Assembly (NCBI GenBank): GCA_016931665.1
Contig: JAFGEH010000068.1
Location: 1 to 5,538, forward strand
Origin: Candidatus Cloacimonadota bacterium
Lineage (GTDB): Bacteria; Cloacimonadota; Cloacimonadia; Cloacimonadales; TCS61
DNA length: 5,538 bases
Direction of reading: 5' to 3'
The notes under the pieces: model-generated
What the model was told of the DNA's origin: nothing
The model's input: the letters and a program-made list of their open reading frames with translations, nothing else
Database searches by the model: none
Program-made: the position numbers and the translations under genes
Shown: in pieces, positions 1-5,538 of the stretch
Numbering within the stretch: position 1 is the first letter of the stretch
How the letters are laid out: each line of letters begins with the position of its first letter

Positions 1-1052
1 AGGTTGATCAGCAGGGAGCGGGTAGGTTTGATCCTAAAGTTCAGCAGTAGCAGCAGAACAGCCAGGCCCAGGAAGATGAGCAGGTAAGTGAGTTTGGGAA
101 AGAGTTCCAGATAATCATCGTTCATAACCATTTCAATAAAATTGGCATGGATCTCCACCCCCGGCATCAGTTTCCGGTTGTGAGTTGAGAAAGGCGTGTT
201 ATGGGAATCATGGAATTCATCGGCAGTGGGACCGATAATGACTATCTTGTTGCGGAAGGCATCATCTTCCAGCAGCATTGCAAAGGAATTCAGGTCGTAG
301 TTCAGAGGTAATTCAAAAGTATCATCATCCAGCACATCGGAAAAATCGAAATACCGGAAAGTGCGGTCGGGCCCGTAATAATTCAACAGACAGCTGCGGG
401 AAGTGACTTTTGGTATGTATTTTTCTCTGACTTTGAAATATCTGTTCCCGTTATGGATGGAAGTTTCCCAGTCCGGATCCTGGTGCCAGGCAGCTACGCT
501 GAGGACTCCAATGGCATAGCGGGACATGGTTTTCTGTACCGTTTGCAGCAGTTCATACCTGCGCACGAAGCCGTCGTTATCCAGGGAGATATTAACCGTT
601 CCCCAGAGAACGCCTGCTTCCTGAAGTTCACGGATAGGTGGAAGGATCTGTTCTTTGGAGTAAATATCCTGTTGTTGCCTGATAACTTTTCCGGCGAAGA
701 TGATATTATCGTATCTGGCAGCCACTGCTGCTAGTTCAGCATCGCTGGCGGGATCGGAATTTTCGGTAAATTCAATATCGAATACTATCTGCCTGGCACC
801 TGCTTTCTGCAGGTTATTGATCACCCTGGCATAATATTCGCGGGGAAAGGGCCATTGCTGATTGAGGGCACTGAAAGTATTATCTCCGATTTCCACAATG
901 ACGATATCGCCGGATAAGGCGCGTTCTCCCCTGGTAAGGAAAAAGGTGTCACTCAGGCTATGTTCCAGTTTCTCCCAGAAAGTGCTCAGGAATAGCAGCT
1001 GCAGACTCAGGCAGATCAACAGGATTACAATAATGAATCTGATTATTTTCAT
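1..1052 (-). CDS. CHASE2-domain transmembrane sensor protein, N-terminal part (C-terminus beyond window edge)
   Basis: The reading frame opens at ATG 1052-1050 and stays open for 350 codons to the left edge, so the C-terminus is missing. Residues 5-23 form a hydrophobic signal anchor. Residues about 30-315 match the extracytoplasmic CHASE2 sensor domain: IVIVEIGDNTF (50-60), WPFPR (67-71) followed by AGARQIVFDIEF (84-95), a DNDGFVRR segment (158-165), LLNYYGPDRTF (222-232), NKIVIIGPTADEF (268-280) and PGVEIHANFIE (298-308). A second membrane helix lies at about 321-338. In known CHASE2 proteins this domain is periplasmic. It is followed by two or three helices and then a cytoplasmic output such as a class III nucleotide cyclase, a kinase or a phosphatase; which one applies here cannot be seen. 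It is the last gene visible in the operon, 49 bases after the barrel gene. The ligand is unknown. The CHASE2 assignment is firm and the output is unassigned. Confidence 0.9.
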   Translation of the reverse strand, partial: MKIIRFIIVILLICLSLQLLFLSTFWEKLEHSLSDTFFLTRGERALSGDIVIVEIGDNTFSALNQQWPFPREYYARVINNLQKAGARQIVFDIEFTENSDPASDAELAAVAARYDNIIFAGKVIRQQQDIYSKEQILPPIRELQEAGVLWGTVNISLDNDGFVRRYELLQTVQKTMSRYAIGVLSVAAWHQDPDWETSIHNGNRYFKVREKYIPKVTSRSCLLNYYGPDRTFRYFDFSDVLDDDTFELPLNYDLNSFAMLLEDDAFRNKIVIIGPTADEFHDSHNTPFSTHNRKLMPGVEIHANFIEMVMNDDYLELFPKLTYLLIFLGLAVLLLLLNFRIKPTRSLLIN

Positions 1053-1058
1053 AATTAT

Positions 1059-1064
1059 ACCTCT
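1059..1064 (-). promoter_or_regulatory. Ribosome binding site of the CHASE2 gene
   Basis: On the minus strand AGAGGT precedes ATG 1052-1050 with six bases between. This supports the chosen start, which is also the start that includes the whole hydrophobic anchor. Confidence 0.65.
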
Positions 1065-1101
1065 AATATTGGCTGTTTGCAAAAATCATCCGGTCTCCGG
1101 C

Positions 1102-3498
1102 TCAGAACTTGTATTTCAGTTTGAATTTCAGGCTGTAGTAGCGGACTGAGCTGTCGGCATCATGCCGGTCCCCGTTCAGCACAATACCCAGGTCGGAGCT
1201 GAAGGAGGTGTTGGTAAGGATCTGCCAGTCATGGCCAAGATTGAACAGCAGGGAGGAATTCCCGCTGCTACCGGCGAGGGTAGTGTACCGCATATCCGCA
1301 TAAGGTTTGAACTTATCGCTGAGAAAGGAAAGTTGTCCTTTGCAGTAGAAGGAATTCATGGTGGATTTTGCGATATCTTCTGCAAAGGATCTTACTTCGC
1401 CCGGTTCAAAATCTTTTACCGAATTATCGTTAATGGACAGCGTATAGCTGGCAGTCAGGGTGAGCGGCAGATCGTCGAATTTGGTGCGTGAATTGAGATT
1501 TACAGTATTGCGCTGGAAGTTAAATGCATCTCTGGCATCATCCCGATAGGAGGTTGTGGTGAAGCTGAACCCCAATTCGGTGGGCATTGATCGCCAATTG
1601 TTAAAGAAATAACCGGTATGGAAATTCAGGCTGAAGGAATTCAGGTCATAATAACTTATGCTTAGAGAATCCGAACTATTCGGATCAGTATAATCGTTGC
1701 TGGAGAAGCTGCCCTGATATCCCAGGCCGAAATAAGGCAGATTCTGCGGACGGTACAGAGCTTGAGTGTAGATTGATGTGGAGGCGGCTGTGGCAGATTT
1801 TTCCTCATACACGTTGTCGCTGATCAGATTCAGTCCGAAATTGAGGATCAATCTGTTCTGGAGCAGAGTTACATTATCCATGATGGAGAGGATCCGGGTA
1901 TCCCGGGGCAGGTAGCTGGCAGCCAGGGAATTGAAGCTGGCGCCAATAGCGGTATAGGAGACATTCAGCAGGTTCTGATAGAGGAAAAGCCGGAGATACG
2001 TTCTATAGGCCATACTGGACAAACCGGGTATAATGGGTTCCACATTTTTGTTGATGATGAAGAAAGATGTAAAATCCTGGGGATCGAAGGGTATACTGCT
2101 TCCCAGTTCTGTTTCCAGAGAATCCTGTGATATGGCACCGCCGATGATATTATCGTTATACAGGCTAATAGCAGCTTCAGCTCCCCAGATGAACCGTTGC
2201 TGGAACAGGGCGATCCTGGTATCCAGTGCCAGTACTACATTGTCATTGGGATTGCTCATGGCCAGGCTGTCTACACTGCTCAGGTAATATTTACTGCTCA
2301 GCGAGGAGATTTTATCTTTGGCTTTACTGAAAGTTAATCCCCACAACATTCCGCTTTCCGAGCCCAGTTCCAATCTGGCAGCCAGATTACTGCGCTGGAA
2401 AGTACCGGCAGAATAAGCTTCAAACGACAGCGAGTCGTTCAATGCTTTGCCATTGATACTGCGGCGGCTGTTACCCCAGCTGGTAAGCAGCCGGAAACCA
2501 TGAAAATGCAGGTCAGAATGCAAACCTCTGATATTTTTATTGGCCACACTGAAAGTTCCGTATTGCGGAGAATGATCGCCGGCAATGAACTGCCAGTGAG
2601 GAATAGCAAACGATAGCCGATAGCGGTTCACCGGCTGCCGGTCTTTATTCTCCAGGGAAGAGAGGAATATTCTGGACTGCATCCTCAGCTGCCGATAGCT
2701 TCCATTAAGATTGAGCAGCAGGTCATAGCGGTCGGTTGTGCGGTGATAGTCCAGCGAATCTATCTCTTTTCGCCTGGTCTGTGAGCGCATGATCAGATCA
2801 CCATTATACAGGAATTTTTCCCGGACATCCCGGCTTTTCTTCACCTGAAACTGCCAGACAGGTGATAGAATTTCCCGGCCATCCCGTCCTTGAGCTTTCA
2901 ATTGCATCAGGTATTCCCCGGGTTCCAATTTACCGCTCTGATAGACCAGCATATTGCTGCTGATCCGGGCTTTTAAGGTTATATCTTTCCCATTCTGAAA
3001 AAATCTGACTGAACCCGGCTTAATTTCTTCTGTCAGGGCAAAATAGGAAACAGCTATCAGCAATTCCTCTCCTGCAGTAAAGCGAGTTCCTTCGGGTGAG
3101 AGGAGCAGAAATTCCTGAGAAAAATTTTCCAGTAAAGGCGGCAGATAGAAGGGGTGGGTTTCCGGTTCAGATTGCGGCAGAGAGTGCTGTTGTTCCTGTT
3201 CATCAGTTAGAAGGAAGAAATAATCCAGTCCCGAGGAAAATCCCGACAGGTCAAGTTCAGCTTCATAAACCGGGTTACTCAGAGATCCCCGCTTCATTTC
3301 CCCAGCCTGGAATACACTGCTTCCGGTTTCCCGGTAGTAGATCTCTGTACTCACTGTCTGTTCAAAGCCTGATGTTACTTCCAACCGGAACAGCCGTACA
3401 GGTTGAATACTGCCCAGGGGAAGGTTGTGGGAAAGCTGGATTTCCGCTGCCAGAAAAGAGCCCGAAAGCAGCAGCAGGATCTGAATGATTGTTTTCAT
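1102..3498 (-). CDS. Exported protein with two Ig-like domains and a C-terminal outer-membrane beta-barrel
   Basis: The protein has 798 residues. Residues 1-18 are a Sec signal peptide with a hydrophobic IIQILLLLSG core and probable cleavage at LAA|EIQ. Residues about 20-120 look like an Ig/FN3-type domain (EIYYRETGSSVFQAGEM, then YEAELDLSG and LDYFFLLTD). A second Ig-like domain spans about 130-220 (SVRFFQNGKDITLKARI, LEPGEYLMQLKAQG, ending VWQFQVKK). From about 228 to the end, alternating polar and hydrophobic strands are separated by Asp/Asn/Ser-rich loops (for example 413-420, 600-611, 651-657). The last strand, SLKFKLKYKF, ends in Phe, as expected for recognition by the BAM machinery. 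A GDHSPQYGTFSVANKNIRGL segment (307-326) stands out at the start of the barrel. There is no TonB plug domain. The ATG follows the FecR stop by seven bases. Outer-membrane location is a strong inference. The function, whether channel, adhesin or sensor, is not recognised. Confidence 0.85.
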   Translation of the reverse strand: MKTIIQILLLLSGSFLAAEIQLSHNLPLGSIQPVRLFRLEVTSGFEQTVSTEIYYRETGSSVFQAGEMKRGSLSNPVYEAELDLSGFSSGLDYFFLLTDEQEQQHSLPQSEPETHPFYLPPLLENFSQEFLLLSPEGTRFTAGEELLIAVSYFALTEEIKPGSVRFFQNGKDITLKARISSNMLVYQSGKLEPGEYLMQLKAQGRDGREILSPVWQFQVKKSRDVREKFLYNGDLIMRSQTRRKEIDSLDYHRTTDRYDLLLNLNGSYRQLRMQSRIFLSSLENKDRQPVNRYRLSFAIPHWQFIAGDHSPQYGTFSVANKNIRGLHSDLHFHGFRLLTSWGNSRRSINGKALNDSLSFEAYSAGTFQRSNLAARLELGSESGMLWGLTFSKAKDKISSLSSKYYLSSVDSLAMSNPNDNVVLALDTRIALFQQRFIWGAEAAISLYNDNIIGGAISQDSLETELGSSIPFDPQDFTSFFIINKNVEPIIPGLSSMAYRTYLRLFLYQNLLNVSYTAIGASFNSLAASYLPRDTRILSIMDNVTLLQNRLILNFGLNLISDNVYEEKSATAASTSIYTQALYRPQNLPYFGLGYQGSFSSNDYTDPNSSDSLSISYYDLNSFSLNFHTGYFFNNWRSMPTELGFSFTTTSYRDDARDAFNFQRNTVNLNSRTKFDDLPLTLTASYTLSINDNSVKDFEPGEVRSFAEDIAKSTMNSFYCKGQLSFLSDKFKPYADMRYTTLAGSSGNSSLLFNLGHDWQILTNTSFSSDLGIVLNGDRHDADSSVRYYSLKFKLKYKF

Positions 3499-3503
3499 AT
3501 CAA

Positions 3504-3509
3504 CCTCAT
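3504..3509 (-). promoter_or_regulatory. Ribosome binding site of the barrel gene, overlapping the FecR-gene stop codon
   Basis: The minus strand reads ATGAGG, then TTGAT, then the ATG at 3498-3496. The TGA at 3508-3506 is the stop of the FecR gene, so the stop and the Shine-Dalgarno share bases. This suggests translational coupling and decides the start. Confidence 0.65.
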
Positions 3510-4180
3510 TCCAGGATTATCTTCACTGATTTCCCTTCACCCTCGGCATTTTTCAGCCGGATCTCCAGGGTTTCGCCTGTTTCTTCCCCGAAAGGATCTT
3601 CTACTTCATCACCCATCTCTTCCGGATCGAACTCAATAATTTCTATTTCACCACTGCCGGAGGAAGAAGCATGATATCCAGCTTCGACCAGAACAGTGCG
3701 CCCATCCAGCTTATTCTCCATTTGAACCTGTCCTTCGAAAGTATAGAGATCGGTGAATCCCCTTTCATCCACGGCCACCAGGAAACTGGTGCCTTTTACG
3801 GAGACGACAGTGGTGGGAGTTTCTACTTCGTAAGTACCTTCCCGGCCTGTGATCTGAGACCAGAGCTCGCCCAGTTTGAGAGAGTTCTTCTTCTGAAGCT
3901 GCCTGTTCTTGACCTCGGTTTTTATCTCCAGCAAGCTGTTGGGAAAAAGCCGCACCAGGGAACTGCCATCGATGAAACGCAGAGCAGCAAAGGAATCATT
4001 ACCGGTTTTCAAAACATCATTATTCAGTATTTCAGCACCAACCTTTAACTCCTGAACCTGACGTTCCCGGGTCAGTTCCACCGAACCCTTCACTTTCATG
4101 GTGAGAGCAACTGGTTCCTGAGCAATCAGGAATATCGGGATACAAACAAGCAGAAACAGACTGATCATATATCTTTTCAT
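3506..4180 (-). CDS. Exported FecR-domain protein with acidic C-terminal segment
   Basis: The protein has 224 residues and begins with a Sec signal peptide (about 1-20, SLFLLVCIPIFLIAQ) with no lipobox. The FecR domain follows. It shows a GSV strand at 32-34, LKVGAEILNNDVLKTGNDSF (45-64), LRFIDGSSLVRLFPNSLLEI (67-86), GELWSQI (104-110), then VETPTTVVSVKGTSFLVAVD (119-138) and TDLYTFEGQVQ (143-153). These are the classic FecR DGS and VxGTxF signatures. Residues 178-203 are strongly acidic and lead into a short tail, LEIRLKN then SVKIILE. Classical FecR has a cytoplasmic N-terminal anti-sigma region and a membrane helix before this domain. Here both are replaced by a signal peptide, so the whole mature protein should be periplasmic and it cannot bind a sigma factor itself. 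It sits between the FN3-like gene (nine bases upstream) and the barrel gene (seven bases downstream), which suggests a shared envelope role. The family call is firm; the role is inferred. Confidence 0.92.
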   Translation of the reverse strand: MKRYMISLFLLVCIPIFLIAQEPVALTMKVKGSVELTRERQVQELKVGAEILNNDVLKTGNDSFAALRFIDGSSLVRLFPNSLLEIKTEVKNRQLQKKNSLKLGELWSQITGREGTYEVETPTTVVSVKGTSFLVAVDERGFTDLYTFEGQVQMENKLDGRTVLVEAGYHASSSGSGEIEIIEFDPEEMGDEVEDPFGEETGETLEIRLKNAEGEGKSVKIILE

Positions 4181-4186
4181 GATTAA

Positions 4187-4192
4187 CTCCTA
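4187..4192 (-). promoter_or_regulatory. Ribosome binding site of the FecR gene, overlapping the upstream stop codon
   Basis: The minus strand reads TAGGAG, then TTAATC, then the ATG at 4180-4178. The TAG is the stop of the preceding gene. The six-base spacing favours Met1 of MKRYM over Met5. Confidence 0.7.
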
Positions 4193-5287
4193 TTCTATGG
4201 TGAAGGATTTCACGCTGGTTTCCCCGCTCAGAATCTGCTGCAGGATCACATTCAGGAACTCTGCCGGCTGCTCCTGCTCCTGCCAGATAATGCGGTCGAA
4301 GCCATATCCCTGTTCCAGTAATTCCAGGAGCTGTTCACTACCCTCAAAATTGAGCTGCTGCAGGAAATTCTGCAGCAGGATATCATCCTGAGTGGTTACA
4401 GATTCCGGGGATAGCCGGAAGAAATACATATTACTTTTTACATCTTCCCTGCTGCTGAGCGGTGTAGTGATAGCAGCGACTATCTGCCAGGCATAGACCT
4501 TCCCGTACTGCAGGGGATATCCGGAGGCGGGATAACTGAAAACTACGCTGTTGCCGAGATCTTCACTGTAAACCAGGTCTGATTGCAGTTCGATATCTTC
4601 TTCACTGCTTTCACTGCCGGTTAATTCATAAATTCTGATCTGCTGGTCCATGAGATTGGAGAACCACACGAAATAAGGCAGAGGATCCGATATATTCAAA
4701 GGCTTCATAACCAGCGGATTGCCGGGAGAGATAAGCGTGATGGCGGAAGGAGTAATGATGGTAAAAGTGAAGCTGGCCGGGGTGGAAAGGGTAGTTCCCA
4801 TAGTGTCGAAAAGCTGAACGGTAAAAACATAATCCCCATCCGGAAAGTATCCCAGTCTTAGAACCAGATCCTGGAAATCTTCATTCTCATCCAGGATCGC
4901 TTCCAGTTCCAGTCCCTGCACAGCATAGAAGTTCACAGACTGTTCGTAAATGATGATCTCCCTGCTGCTGAACTGATAAGGTAGCCCGGGTTCCAGATAT
5001 TCGAAAAGTGAACCGGAACGAGGTTTGATAATGGCATTGCTCACCAGGTCATATTCCCGCCATTGCAGATGAAGATGGATTTCGTAGTCGGAGATGGTCT
5101 GATTTCCTGTGTTGACCGCACTGAGCCAGAAGAGCTGAGGCTGCTGCTCGGGATTAGCCGGATCCAGATACGAGGGGTAGAAATAATTGTAAACTGCACG
5201 GGGCGGGGTTATGGTCAAATTCACAGGTTCTGCGCTAAGAAGGGAAACAAGGAATATTGCACAGATAAGAATTAAAACTTTTTTCAT
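4190..5287 (-). CDS. Exported Ig/FN3-like beta-domain protein with Leu/Gln-rich helical tail (function unknown)
   Basis: I do not recognise a named family for this 365-residue protein. Residues 1-19 are a Sec signal peptide (KKVLILICAIFLVSLLSA|EPV) with no proper lipobox. Residues about 21-178 are a beta-rich region with an Ig-like appearance: FWLSAVNTGNQTISDYEIHL (53-72), then LVLRLGYFPDGDYVFTVQLF (141-160). Residues about 180-292 resemble an FN3-type domain: TLISPGNP at the start, PYFVWFS in the middle, and LQYGKVYAWQIVA near the end, a common pattern in secreted proteins of FCB-group bacteria. Residues about 298-354 change to amphipathic helices rich in Leu and Gln (LLQNFLQQL, QLLELLEQGYGF, FLNVILQQIL), closing with a short strand, SVKSFTIE. 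The ATG shares an ATGA with the ddl stop, and AAGGAG six bases upstream supports this start. It is probably periplasmic or surface-exposed and a partner of the FecR and barrel proteins encoded next; this role is inferred from position only. Confidence 0.85.
   Translation of the reverse strand: MKKVLILICAIFLVSLLSAEPVNLTITPPRAVYNYFYPSYLDPANPEQQPQLFWLSAVNTGNQTISDYEIHLHLQWREYDLVSNAIIKPRSGSLFEYLEPGLPYQFSSREIIIYEQSVNFYAVQGLELEAILDENEDFQDLVLRLGYFPDGDYVFTVQLFDTMGTTLSTPASFTFTIITPSAITLISPGNPLVMKPLNISDPLPYFVWFSNLMDQQIRIYELTGSESSEEDIELQSDLVYSEDLGNSVVFSYPASGYPLQYGKVYAWQIVAAITTPLSSREDVKSNMYFFRLSPESVTTQDDILLQNFLQQLNFEGSEQLLELLEQGYGFDRIIWQEQEQPAEFLNVILQQILSGETSVKSFTIE
4355..4378. repeat. Perfect 9-bp inverted repeat inside the FN3-like gene
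   Basis: CTGCTGCAG, a six-base spacer GAAATT, then CTGCAGCAG form a perfect inverted repeat. A further copy of CTGCTGCAGGA lies at 4235-4245. All copies encode Leu-Leu-Gln or Leu-Gln-Gln in the helical tail, so CTG/CAG codon use explains them simply. A stem could form in the transcript, but no T-run follows and it sits mid-gene. Confidence 0.5.
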
Positions 5288-5538
5288 ATTTTTCTCCTTG
5301 GTTGGATGAGTGAATATTCCATAATTTTCTCCAGAAGTTCCGGGAAAGTATAGCCGGCTTCACGGGCAGCCATAGGCGTCAGGCTCAGTGGCGTCATGCC
5401 GGGCAGGGTATTGACTTCCAGAAAATAAAATTCCCTGCCATCATAACGGAAATCCACCCGGGCATAAGCCCGGCAATCCAGTAATTCGTAGATCGCCAGA
5501 GCCTGGGACTGGATCCTGGCTGTCTCAGCCGGACTGAG
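5284..5538 (-). CDS. ddl: D-alanine--D-alanine ligase, C-terminal fragment (N-terminus beyond window edge)
   Basis: The enzyme joins two D-alanines using ATP in the cytoplasm to make the dipeptide that ends the peptidoglycan stem peptide. Only the last 84 residues are present. They carry the end of the ATP-grasp domain: ARVDF (fragment residues 26-30), whose Asp is a metal ligand in the family, and EVNTLPGMTPLSLTPMAARE (41-60), with the metal-binding Glu41 and Asn43, the PGMT turn and the substrate-contacting Ser52. This is close to the well-known E. coli DdlB segment EANTSPGMTSHSLVPMAA. The fragment ends in LLEKIMEYS plus a short basic tail, LIQPRRKI. That tail arises because its codons also carry the ribosome binding site of the next gene. 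The stop TGA (5286-5284) overlaps the next ATG. The loop that separates Ddl from Van-type ligases lies outside the window, so ordinary Ddl is assumed. Confidence 0.95.
   Translation of the reverse strand, partial: LSPAETARIQSQALAIYELLDCRAYARVDFRYDGREFYFLEVNTLPGMTPLSLTPMAAREAGYTFPELLEKIMEYSLIQPRRKI
5294..5299 (-). promoter_or_regulatory. Ribosome binding site of the FN3-like gene, inside the end of ddl
   Basis: AAGGAG on the minus strand lies six bases before the ATG at 5287-5285. It is contained in the ddl codons for the Pro-Arg-Arg tail, so translation of the two genes is probably coupled. Confidence 0.75.

Noticed and set aside
1054..1082. A sigma-70-like promoter on the minus strand: TTGCAA, 17-base spacer, TATAAT, just before the CHASE2 gene.
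   Set aside because: The -10 element ends two bases before the ATG, so transcription would begin inside the coding region and lose both start codon and ribosome site. The -35 also matches only four of six positions. Chance is the better explanation.
283..1647. A 14-base direct repeat AAGGAATTCAGGTC at 283-296 and 1634-1647, encoding the same YDLNSF peptide in the CHASE2 and barrel proteins.
   Set aside because: Flanking bases and residues diverge at once, and the two sites are in unrelated folds. A match of this length from common codons is plausible by chance.
3096..3488. A 130-codon open frame on the plus strand, with others at 3671-4048, 1162-1491, 862-1149 and 453-734.
   Set aside because: They lie antisense within well-supported minus-strand genes. 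Their translations show low-complexity Pro/Ser/Arg patterns with no recognisable domain, and they have no convincing ribosome sites.
3506..4180. The FecR-domain protein as a lipoprotein, because of Cys13 in its signal peptide.
   Set aside because: The preceding residues FLLV lack the small residue needed before a lipobox Cys. The Cys also sits mid-core, with a better signal peptidase I site at IA|QE.
3506..4222. Similar C-terminal endings in the FN3-like protein (GETSVKSFTIE) and the FecR protein (GEGKSVKIILE), suggestive of a shared sorting tail.
   Set aside because: The match is about six residues with a gap and falls in short amphipathic strands just before the stop codons. Two examples are not enough to separate it from chance.

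Overview
The window reads entirely on the minus strand. It holds five tightly packed genes, so transcription runs from the right end (5538) to the left end (1). It suggests a diderm (Gram-negative) bacterium of moderate GC. The evidence is a large beta-barrel protein ending in an alternating-hydrophobic strand with a terminal Phe, several Sec signal peptides, and a periplasmic sensor domain. The mix of Ig/FN3-like domains, FecR, CHASE2 and a plug-less barrel would fit an uncultured lineage such as Cloacimonadota or another FCB-group relative. That placement is an impression from protein style, not a demonstrated assignment.

Layout in order of transcription: (1) 5538-5284, the last 84 codons of D-alanine--D-alanine ligase (ddl), cut by the window edge. 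(2) 5287-4190, an exported 365-aa protein with Ig/FN3-like beta domains and a Leu/Gln-rich helical tail; its ATG overlaps the ddl stop as ATGA. (3) 4180-3506, an exported 224-aa FecR-domain protein with an acidic C-terminal segment. (4) 3498-1102, a 798-aa outer-membrane protein with two N-terminal Ig-like domains and a C-terminal barrel of about 570 residues. (5) 1052-1, the N-terminal 350 residues of a CHASE2-domain transmembrane sensor, cut by the left edge before its effector domain. Junctions are -4, +9, +7 and +49 bases, and every start has a purine-rich Shine-Dalgarno. At the second and third junctions the ribosome site overlaps the upstream stop codon. No promoter or convincing terminator is visible, so this is best read as the interior of one operon.

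The inferred theme is envelope sensing. A secreted beta-domain protein, a periplasmic FecR domain and an outer-membrane barrel are encoded together with an inner-membrane receptor whose periplasmic CHASE2 domain could read their state. The module sits directly behind a peptidoglycan-precursor enzyme. FecR here lacks the cytoplasmic anti-sigma region of classical FecR, and the barrel lacks a TonB plug, so this is not the usual FecI/FecR/FecA circuit. The signalling output lies outside the window. No gene-free stretch exceeds 49 bases, and no RNA genes, mobile elements or CRISPR arrays were seen.
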